Positions 27,371-36,955 of a DNA stretch of 64,000 nucleotides are shown here, piece by piece. Every line of letters begins with the position of its first letter. Within the stretch, counting starts at the first letter, position 1. Under the pieces are notes generated by a model, which was given only the letters and a program-made list of their open reading frames with translations, was not told the DNA's origin and did not search any database. Source of the stretch: Eutypa lata (taxonomy: Eukaryota > Ascomycota > Sordariomycetes > Xylariales > Diatrypaceae); the NCBI GenBank assembly GCA_022661535.1, contig JAKULF010000007.1:248001-312000 (forward strand), given 5' to 3'. The translations under genes were made by a program, and so were the position numbers.

Positions 27371-28472
27371 ATGGATCGAGTAAGGAACATGACACAGTCA
27401 AGTCTCGCTAACATCCCAACTAATAGCCAACAGAGTATTACTTACCGACCGACAGTGTAAGCTGTATCCAACCCAGTTTTACATCTACGTACTGGTAACT
27501 AATACTTGTAGACTGAACTCTCCAGACTAGACCGTCAGCATAGTATATGGCGACACATCCTGGACGGAGATCTGGCGAAGGCACCTGTCAAGGATGCAGA
27601 GCATGTTCTCGATCTGGGAACAGGTTCCGGCATCTGGGCAATGGAGTTCGGTAAGCTCACTAGGCCTGAATATGGATAAGATACTAGCTCCAATCCAGTA
27701 TCTTCTTAGCAAAGGAGCACCCGAACAGTAAGGTAGTAGGGATCGATCTCACCAAGCCAACACCGCACGGGTAAAATGAAATGATATCCTACCGTTTCAA
27801 TTAGTGACTAACCATAATGACCCAGCATCCCCAGTAACTGCACCTTCGAACAGCGAGACTTCATGGACCCCTGGACTGACCCTCAGAAGTTCGACTACAT
27901 CCACGGCCGCCTGATCTTCGTAGCCCAATCCAACCCTCGACAATTACTCAAAAATGCCTACGACGCCCTCTCGCCAGGCGGATACCTCGAGTTCCACGAC
28001 TTATACGGGATACCGCTCGCCCCTGACTCGTCTCTCAGTGGTCGCTTCGCAGAGCAGTTTTTCTTCGACGCAGCATGCGCGCTGCGCAATCTAGGGGTCG
28101 ACGGGCTGGCGCTGCCGAAGTTCGCGGACTGGATGCGCGAGTTGGGCTTCGTGGACGTTGTTGAGGAGCAACGTGCCCTCCCGCTGAATAGCTGGCCGAA
28201 GGGGAGGTATAAGCAGATTGGGGCTATGCAGGTCGACAATTTGAGGGTTGGGTTTCCGGGTATTTATACACGGATGCTCATTCAAGGGTTAGGCTGGTCG
28301 CCGGAGAAGACGGCTGAGGCGATTGAGAGGGTTGTGCGGGAGGTAACGGATAAGAGCTTGCATGCTTATTTCCCTGTGTAAGTCTGACCCAGTATTTTAC
28401 GTTGTTGCATATAAGTGGTACTAAGACGCGAACAGTTTCGTGGTGTATGGACGAAAACCTGCACATGTGTAA
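27371..28472 (+). CDS. SAM-dependent methyltransferase (TAM/UMTA-like)
   Basis: Class I methyltransferase of the fungal family that includes LaeA-like and small secondary-metabolism enzymes. Minimal model: exons 27371-27379, 27427-27456, 27512-27650, 27710-27770, 27826-28377 and 28436-28472, giving 275 residues with all phases consistent. Key text is PTEYYLPTDSTELSRLDRQH at the start, the SAM-binding motif VLDLGTGSGIW, then VVGIDLT, FEQRDFMDPW, FDYIHGRLIF and SPGGYLEFHD. The ending FVVYGRKP is characteristic of the family. The very short first exon (three codons) is the weak point; the true start may be upstream through exons near 27051-27300. Substrate unknown. It lies about 250 bases from the 3' end of the pseudokinase gene and is convergent with it. 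Confidence 0.85.
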
Positions 28473-28724
28473 GGATCTTAAGGCGCATGAGAAGAAATAG
28501 TAAGCGTACTTGGATTTCTGAATGCAGCTAAGTGCACTCGCTCAGTTGAAGACACATCCAACGCCTTACGACAAGTAATTTAACTAGGAGATAATCGGAG
28601 GAAATATTGCTGTGATCTAAGTTTCTATCGTGGGCCGCCACCCTTGACAATCCTGCAAAGTAAATGGCGTCAAACATAAAGAGAGTTTAGGCGATGAAGG
28701 ACCTAGTCACAGTTAGTTATGTTT

Positions 28725-30343
28725 TCAGGGGTTTTCTGTTTGCTTCACTGTAGCACTTGCCTTTTCTATGTATCGCACCCCCACCAATATGCCATCCTCA
28801 TCTTCAAACTCCGACTCATCGCCAAATCCATTGTTATCAGGATCTAGACAAGTAAGGCAAGTTTCCACGATATCGGAGTAGCGAGTCCCCATGCATTTAC
28901 GGAGCCGAGTCCGGGAAAGCTTAATGAATTTATCTTTTGCCGAAGTAAAGAGGAATTGTGCCCTCATTTCCTTAGATATATCGGGAGATACACCGAGTAG
29001 AGACGATAACGTGGGGTTTTCATTTTGTGTATCGTACTCGATGAAGCTCTTCCATAACCCAACTTCAAGGAGACAAACGCCCAGGCTGTAGATGTCGTGT
29101 TGCATGATGAAGTCATTGCTCGGGTTGGCGCCTTGCCTGGAGGGATGACGATATAGGTTCTTCTCCACGGCGTTATCTCCAAGACGTCTTGTCCTTCCTT
29201 CCTCTTTCCGGAACTCTTCAAAACCAACGAGAAAAATGGAAGGTGAGTCTTTCGTCGGAGATTCAAACCCGAGGACTGCCTCGGGGCGCAGACACTTATG
29301 GACGAAGCCAAATATATGGACATAGGCAACGGCTTTAGCTAACTCTTGTGCTATGAGAAATTTGTGGGATAGTGAGCTTGGTTCTCCGGCATTCAATAGA
29401 AGGTCTCGGAGGCTTCTGGGGTTTGTTAGCCCAGGTGGTGTCCGGAAGACCATTGTGAAGTTGGCCTGTGGTCCATTGACATCGGCAATGAAGCCTTTGC
29501 AATTGAGAAGACCAAAGTTTTGAGGATCGTCGTGTTGCAATCGACTTGCCAAGTCCCTCATGTTCTTCTTGATACCTCGGTAAATGTCGGATTGCGTTGA
29601 TTTGATGCCTTGTAGGATATAATTGATTGTCTTGTCAGACCGAATGCTTTTAGTAACCTTGCAGTTAGAAAGAGGGATATTTGAGACATCCATCTTATGG
29701 AGTGCATCCGGGGGAAGTGCTAGTCCCGACACACTCTTCCTTGTTGACGTGCTTTGACATGAATTTGCTCGAATAGACGCTATTGACGGAATGGGAAGCG
29801 GTGTATCTATTCCACTTTGCGCAAGCACGTTGTCCAGCCTTCGGTCATTCATCCTGAATATAAGAAACCAAGATGGATCCGATAGACGCTGCCAAGTCTC
29901 TAGAGAATCAATGGCTTCGTCGAGGCGGTCCTTCTTGAGGGCATATGTGATGGGCTTCGGCACGAATCTAACATCTACCCGTCCGTCGCCTGTTGTTGGT
30001 TGAGCTGAGACTAGGCTTCGCAACAGGGATTTAGCAACCGTCAGCTTTTCCACAAGCATACGCAATGTGCGTTCCTCTAGTTCTCGGTGTCCATCATCCA
30101 TCACATGCTGAATCTCCTTCAGAAATTGTAGTTGAGCGATGCATCGATAGCAGTTATTATCTAGTCTGAGCGTCCGCTCTTCTATATCTCTCTCTGCACC
30201 TCTTAACGAGGAACACACCTTTCGTAGCTCATTTCCGTACCTGGTACTGTCAGGCTGGCAGCTTACAGAACATATAAAGGAATTTCTTACTTGAGACCCA
30301 AGTCAACGGCAGCAAAGATTGCGAGCCCTAGTTCTGCAGACAT
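28725..30343 (-). CDS. helical (HeLo/4HB-like) N-domain fused to a pseudokinase
   Basis: Two exons (30291-30343, 28725-30240) give 522 residues. The first ~110 residues begin MSAELGLAIFAAVDLGLKYG, then continue as amphipathic helices rich in E/R/L (ERDIEERTLRLD, RELEERTLRMLVEKL). This is the layout of fungal HeLo-type cell-death domains and of the MLKL four-helix bundle. A linker (to about residue 215) contains the fungal-type DPSWFLIFRM. From about 215 to 500 comes a protein kinase-like fold that has lost catalysis: HRD is replaced by HKC (332-334), DFG by VGF (356-358), and there is no clear VAIK lysine or glycine loop, while the structural DIYSLGVCLLEVGLW is kept. The C-terminus is acidic. 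It is divergently transcribed from an active kinase 489 bases away. The kinase fold is well supported; the HeLo relation is an inference from pattern. Confidence 0.8.
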
Positions 30344-30831
30344 TTTGCGTGCTTCGATATAAACATTCCCTAGAGTGAGAGATAGAAGTAAAAGGTGAAT
30401 CGCAAAAAGGAGGTTTACAAGTAGCACCTGATCAAACTCAAGGATTGTAGATTTGCCAATAGAAACGCCTTGCATAGCCGCTTGACATAGCCCCTGTGGA
30501 TAAATACTTAATGTTGGTTGGTAGGTGGAGGCGCAGTGCCTAATGTAGAGTGATCCAACCAATCCCGGGCCGAAATTGCACTTTTCAAAATTGGAGATGG
30601 TGGCTGAAGTATATCTGATTGATGTTAATGCAAGGCATCCGATGAGAATGGTCGACCCCTCTTTCTTATTTTCCTATTCTATTTCAACAAATTAGTTAAC
30701 CTGTCAAGTCGACATTCGAGACTCCATTGGATCAAGCTGCTATCTTACTATCTTTAATCAACATTTTATATGAAAAAGAACCTTTGGAAACCCAATGCTT
30801 TATTTATGTCTATTTTAATAAATGATTTCAA
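30344..30831. promoter_or_regulatory. shared divergent promoter of the pseudokinase and kinase-ankyrin genes
   Basis: The 488 bases separating the two start codons must hold both promoters. AT-rich stretches lie at about 30660-30830. A 73-codon in-frame extension upstream of 30343 is hydrophobic and lies in this region, but is best read as leader, since the domain start at 30343 fits. No dyad or repeated operator-like word stands out. Confidence 0.55.
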
Positions 30832-33000
30832 ATGGCGGCGCCTGCTCAACTGCCCGAACTAGTACGGGATTCACAATTATCAGCTACGTTTCATCCGAAC
30901 CCACATGTGCCCAAAACAACGACCCATACAAAGGTTTTGGGACGGCGGGAGTTGAGACAAGAAACATGGGTCCGCGAGCGAAGACTTGGCCATGGTGGCT
31001 ATGGAACTATTTGGTTAGAGCGGATAAAACCTGGCAGCGGCGTGTCGTACCAACTTCGCGCAGTAAAAGAGATGATGATACATACAACCAATAGAGATAA
31101 ACAAGACTACATGCATGAGCTAGAAGCCCTGGCCAAATTTTCCCAAGAGAAGGTTAGTTGGTCTTGTCCGAGATACTAAAGTCCATGTCCATTGCTAATG
31201 GTGCAGTTCGTCCCCTTCTTCGTCAAGCTCCATGGATGGTTCGAGACTGTAGACTTGCTTTTCATCGCAATGGAATATTGTGAATATGGAGACCTCAGAA
31301 ACTACCTACGGAATAACGGTCATTTACCGGAGGATCAGGTTCAAGATATTACCTGGCAGGTGCTTCAAGGCTTAGTTTTCATGCATGAAAGTAGCTTTGC
31401 GCACCGTGACCTGACCTTAGCGGTAATAATGATCACACTATGGCATGTCTTGAACATTTATCTGACATAGGATGCAGAACATTCTCATTAAGAAAAGGCC
31501 CCTCGAAGATGGTGAGGGCGACTGGCATGTCAAGATATGCGACCTCGGCCTTAGCAGGCGAGTTGAAGGTGATAACCCATTTACAACAATCCGAGGGACT
31601 TACGGCTTTATGCCCCCTGAGCGCATCCCAGAAATTAGCAGGGAGCCTCATAAGGCGGACCCGTTTCCTGCCGATATGTGGTGTTTGGGTGAAATCTCTT
31701 TCCAACTACTTACCAAGCAAGGGACGTTTAAGGACACGATTGAGTTGCAGGGCTATGCAAATGGGAGTATCAGCTTCCCGAACAAGCCATTGGAAAGGAA
31801 GGGTGTGAGTAATATTGCGATCGAATTCTTGCAATCCCTGATGTCCCCACAGCCTTCCGGAAGACTATCAGCAAGGGAAGCAAATGATCACGTCTGGATG
31901 ACAGTGCCTGAAGCTTCGATGGTCCCGTCAAGTGGAACATCCACTATGCCTGAGCCCTCCGACGCTTTCACGACAACTGGGAATAATGGGACTGGATGGT
32001 CTGGCGATTGGACAAGGACAGTATCGAAATCTGCACCACCGTCAGAATTTACCACTCCGTCACACGCCAATGGAAAATTTGACGAATTAGATCGAGTGGT
32101 TGGTGACCATATAGCTGGCCAGCGAACTATGAGCCAAGATTCTAGTAACAGCATTAAAAACAACCCCGATACTTCTAGAACAGTCGAGCTGTTAGTAGAA
32201 AGTAAGGAATCGATTCGCGATCAACTCGTAGAAGAGCACCAGGTACAGATAATTGAAGATTTCCATTTAAGAGATTGTAGCTAATGGATAAGAAGTTTGT
32301 CGGAAGCTCCAAATCAGCTATTCAGGCGTCTGCTACACCAACAGCGGCAACAGATAACAAGGTCTCGGTTTTGGATTTGGCTTATGCGAATGGAAATATT
32401 GAAGCGGTGAAATCTCTTCTTAAGCAAGGGGCCCACTTGGCTATATCAGATAAATACGGAGCCACGCCATTACAGACTGCTACTTATAGTGGCCATGTCG
32501 AAGTGGTTAAGTTACTACTGGAGAACGGGGCAGACTTCGCCGCACCAAATAATTACGGACGGACGGCATTGCACATAGCTTGTTTTGGTGGCTATATCGA
32601 AGTCGTCAAGTTGCTGCTGGAAAAAGGGACGGATCCAGGCGTACCTGGTTATAAGGGACGGATGCCACTACATGAGGCTTGTTTCAATGGCCATATCGAA
32701 ATCGTCAAGTTGCTACTGAAGAAAGGGGCAGATCCAGGCGTACCTGATTATGAAGGACGGATGCCATTATATGTGGCTTGTGCGAATGACCAAGTGAAAG
32801 TTGTTCGCTTGTTACAAGAAATGGGGGCGGATACAACGATAGTGGATAACAAGGGCCGGACATTACTTGCCTTAGCTTGCCAAAAGGGTAACATGAAAGT
32901 AGCCAGTTTTCTAATTGAGAAGGGGGTAGGGTTAAACAATTGTTTAATGGCAGATAATGAAGGCAGAATATTCCATGAACAACAGGAACAAAGGAGCTAG
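30832..33000 (+). CDS. protein kinase with C-terminal ankyrin repeats (RIPK4/ANKK1-like layout)
   Basis: Exons 30832-31152, 31207-31422, 31478-32242 and 32281-33000, all phase 0, give 673 residues. The kinase domain spans about 45-320 and looks active: glycine loop GHGGYG (53-58), AVK lysine 79, alpha-C glutamate in HELEAL, HRD (173-175) with the metal-binding Asn180 (HRDLTLANIL), DLG (201-203) in place of DFG, and PPE (225-227). The HRD loop lacks the usual KP after HRDL. A Ser/Thr-rich linker of about 130 residues leads to six 33-residue ankyrin repeats (about 460-660). The last intron (32243-32280) is only 38 bases. Unspliced, the kinase frame stops at 32284, where the ankyrin frame opens by overlapping TAATG. 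Splicing restores one protein in frame, so I favour a fusion. It probably works with the divergent pseudokinase; that pairing is inference. Confidence 0.85.
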
Positions 33001-34516
33001 GTAAAGTACTTCAATAGTAAAAGAAAATGGCTTTTAGAAAGAGACCATTCGAATACATCGATTAAAGTTAAAATGTCACAGTTAAAATGAAGAATGACTA
33101 CATAAACTAGAGAGAATATACCAATAACCTTAATAACGACATGAGCAAGTCGAGCATATTAAGAGCAAGGGGTGATATCCAAATAATGGCGATAAGACGT
33201 CACTCACATCAGTTCCTTAATCTAGTGATAATTAAGATATCCTGAATAATAAGATATCAAGGGTTGGATATGGAGGAAACCCGGGATGGTTGGCATGGTG
33301 GGTGTCTGAGGCATCCATACAATTGAAGGTTATTACGTACATATTGATCTAAAAGAGCTGGGCATGGCGGATAGTATTTGTTGTCCGAATACCTCTGGAT
33401 ATACTGAATACAAGTTAGGTATATAATAGACGATCTTCGGATACAGATATCTCCTGCTAAGGGAGTTTACTAAGCAGCTCACTATAGCTAGGGGACCCAT
33501 CTGTTGCAACAATATTGTAACTTGATTATGAGGCAAACAAGGCCATTGCTGATTTATCTCTACTTGCAAGTTCAATGTTGTCAGCTTATTTCTTGACCTC
33601 GTGGATTCGTCACTGCCATCCCAGCGGTGTCATGACACTACTTGTGTTATATCCCACCCATATCAGGCTGGCGTCAGGGCTCTTGGCCAGCCGACGCCTA
33701 GTTATGTATACATGTTTGGGAATCTTAATGCAAGGAACTAGCAAATAATAACCACTCCCAATAAATATATCGCAACCTAGCTTACAATTGCTACGGCAAT
33801 GAGATGATTCCAAATACTAGATACCTTGTATCACAACCTTTCGGATCAAGATTTAGCCAAACCACTGAATCAGGTAATCCAACAAAATATAAAGCTTTAA
33901 ACAGGAAATGTGCCGAGTGTACCCACGGAAGATTGGAATAATTGCACACCACAACTGACGGAACAACTAAAGACGGTGGGTACGAGTGAATAGATCAAAC
34001 AAGTAAATAAGTTATAACAAGAAGAGCTTGAGGGTAAAGTACAAATAATAACTGGCATAATCCCGATCTCTCTACTCTTGCTGCATTTTTTACGTTGCTA
34101 TGAGACGGGGCCGTAAATTACTGGGGAATCAGAGATCTCTGGAGAGATAATGCGTACTATACTACCTGTAGTATTGTGGATTTACGACACGGTCAACAGC
34201 ATAAACCTTGTTACCGAAGATTACAGACATTATTAATTGTCAAGATGACCTACTAGTTAGATGTCAAGTCACTATTTGCGTCACAGCCCACACTCAAATT
34301 ATTGTTGCGGAAGATGTTCATATAAAGAATCTACATAGTAGGAATACCTAATTCTAAGGAAACCCTAGACTCTTATCTATCCCCGCATTGCCGTCCACCC
34401 AATCCATAGTATTAGTGTAACCCGGCTATCAAATTTCCCAACACACCTCCACATTCCTATCCTTCCCAAGGCACCCATGAGCCCCCCCCCAATGGTGCAA
34501 TTCATCCTTTCATGAT
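33001..34516. other. intergenic, AT-rich; no gene seen
   Basis: 3' flank of the kinase-ankyrin gene and 3' flank of the small secreted gene. Only short frames without recognisable content; a run of nine C lies near 34480. Confidence 0.4.
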
Positions 34517-35212
34517 TTACTCAAGCGCGGGAGGATCGTGAGGAATAGGATCCTTGCGCATGCAGAAGAAGATGAGGCAGCCGCCACATCCATCGTCCAG
34601 GGCATAGCATTGCCAGGTGACAACGCAAAAGTCTCGCTGGCAGGTTTTTCTCTGGGCCGCGAGGTCCGTACCGGGTGCTGGAGTGGTGGTGCTGGTCAGA
34701 ACGCGGCGCTCCTGGTCGTCAAGGTAGAAGTCGATCTCGTCGAGAGTGCGCTCGAGGAGGGCGCCGCCCAGGGTGGCGACGTGCTTGGTGGGGGCCGAGG
34801 AGTCCTCCGGGACGGTGACATAGACGAGCTGGTCGTTGGCGACGTCGATGCGGATCTTGTGGCCGTGGCGCTGCGAGAGGTCGGCGGCCTCGTCCTGGGT
34901 CGTGACGATCTCGACCTCGGACTGGGGAAGGGCACCGGACTGGTCGAAGGGCTTGTACTCCGCGGGAACGTTGACACCGGCGGCGATGTACTTCTCCATC
35001 TTGTGGATGACGTCACGAGCACGGTTGCTGGAAAAGTTAGCATGTGTAATGGATGGACAGGACTGGGGTTTACTGGTTGAAGCAGGAAGGTAGGTAAAGT
35101 AGAAGGTAACTTACCTCAGGGAAGTGACCTGGGTAGGGCTGGCAGTAACGGTGCTGACTCCGATGGTCAGGACGGCGACGAGGCCAAAGACGTTCTTCAT
35201 GGTGAACTGCAT
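34517..35212 (-). CDS. small secreted protein with Cys-rich C-terminal tail
   Basis: Two exons (35115-35212, 34517-35027) encode 202 residues. The signal peptide is MKNVFGLVAVLTIGVSTVTA, preceded by an optional MQFT. The mature part is charged and helical at first (NRARDVIHKMEKYIAAGVNV), then has an acidic beta-rich segment (IVTTQDEAADL, KIRIDVANDQLVYVTV) and a linker containing RRVLTSTTTPAPG. It ends in a cysteine-dense tail (about residues 172-193) with six cysteines in CQRDFC, WQCYALDDGCGGC and FFC, then DPIPHDPPALE. I do not recognise the family. The coding part is GC-rich. Size, secretion signal and Cys tail fit an effector-like or cell-surface protein (inference). Confidence 0.75.
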
Positions 35213-36272
35213 GATGTCGAGTATCGGTGAAGACTCGTAGTTGATTCGTAAGAAGTCAGAGAGTTGTTGGTGTAGAGTAGAGTAGAGTAGAGAAGAGTAA
35301 AGTAGAGAAGTGTGTGTGTGTGTTGCAAGGAATCTGAGTGTAGATTGAGTGGTTGATGTTTTGGAGGAAAAGAAAAGAGAAATTTTGAGCAGAGGGGAAG
35401 AACCCTTAAGTATTAAAATCCCGTGTTCTGTGGATGGGAAATCAGTACGCTAGGATAATAGGATACATAGACAGTAGGGAATAGAGGAATCTAGCTATTC
35501 CAATTCTGGAACTGGCAACAATAGAGGTTAAGTGATGCAAAGAAACTCACTATACATTGTCTAAACCCTACGGTACGAAATAGTTAAATAAGTACGCAGC
35601 AAAACAATAGGTATTGCAGTCATCTATGAAATAGTATCCACACTATAATATGGCAACCAGCATTGCCCTAGTGTGCTAGGAGTTTCTGGATTAGTGATAA
35701 TAGGGGATATACGGACTCGGTATTTACTATTAATTAAGATTGTACCCATTTTCTATTATTATATGGTTCATAGATCACCAGTACGAATACCATTGAAGTG
35801 TCTCGTGAAGCTACGTTGCTGGTACGCACAATGAGCATATTGAACGTAATCACTTCCATTAAATAGTCATCCACTCATATTGTAGCCTCCTGCTTGGGCA
35901 ACCTATCATGTCTAGCCCCAATACAATGCAAAACTGCTAATTGTCCATTCAAGTCACCCTCTTGTCCACTACTTTCATCATTGAACATGATTTACTACAC
36001 CATTGCATGCCTACAATGAGGTCCTCATCTTAGTTGGAAACCGCTTGCTACAAATCAGCGTCCTTAGGACCTACCCTAGTTAAAGCCTTTGAAGCCTTAG
36101 GAGGGTATCCAACACAGATTACTTCGCACAGTGGGTCAGCTTACCTACTAATACATAAGTAACTAGGCACATTTGATCTTGCTACGGATAATAGGGTCAT
36201 AGTTCGTACAGCTCGCTAAGTGTATTTGAAGTCCATTAGAGAATATATTTATAATAGCGGTAAGATTACTAG
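35213..36272. other. intergenic with AGAGT and TG microsatellites
   Basis: The first 120 bases (35270-35322) carry AGAGT and TG repeats, a pyrimidine-rich leader when read on the strand of the secreted-protein gene. Beyond that is moderately AT-rich sequence without a supportable gene up to the RIP-affected element. Confidence 0.5.
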
Positions 36273-36458
36273 AAGTTATCGGGCTATTACGTATAAGCTA
36301 ATTTAAAAACAAAGTATAAATTATTACGAATAATAATAATTATCTAAAATGCTTTAAAATTTAAAATAAATAACTAAAAAAATCTATATATAATATAAAA
36401 ATACTAAATATAAAATTATTTTATTTTAAAAGCTTAATAAATAACTTTAATTATAATA
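36273..36458. repeat. left terminal direct repeat (LTR) of the RIP-degraded element
   Basis: Matches 43450-43635 base by base, with differences mostly C/T or G/A. The outer (left) end keeps more GC, for example TCGGGCTATTACGTATAAGC, whereas the inner end is bleached to AT. Exact outer boundary is uncertain by about ten bases. Confidence 0.75.
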
Positions 36459-36809
36459 TATTTCTTAAGTTAAAGCATTTTACGATGCTTTTAACTTAAC
36501 GAATTATAATTCCTTTATTTTAACGAATATACTTTTTAACTTTTAAAACATTTTTCGTAACTTGTAATACTTTAATTAAAGCTTAAATAATCGTATTTTT
36601 AAAATAAAGTTATTTAAATATAAAAAATTATATTTAATTATAAATATAATAATGTTTTTATTATTTTTTTTAAATATAAAATTTATATTAAGTTTTATAC
36701 TTTATTTAATTAAAAGTTATATATATTTTTTTTCGAATATAAGTAAGTAAAAATATAAGCTATTATTTAAATATTTAAATTATAAGAATTGTTCGCTTTA
36801 TTATTATTA

Positions 36810-36846
<37 letters not shown>

Positions 36847-36924
36847 TTATAACCTTTATACGTACGCTTTTAAATCGCAACGTTTATAAAATAATAAATT
36901 AATATATTCGTAATAAACAAAAAC

Positions 36925-36955
<31 letters not shown>

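Noticed and set aside
36814..36844. 31-base T run as a poly(A) tail of a retroposon on the minus strand
   Set aside because: Lies inside a RIP-bleached element where homopolymer runs are expected; no target duplication or 3' structure.
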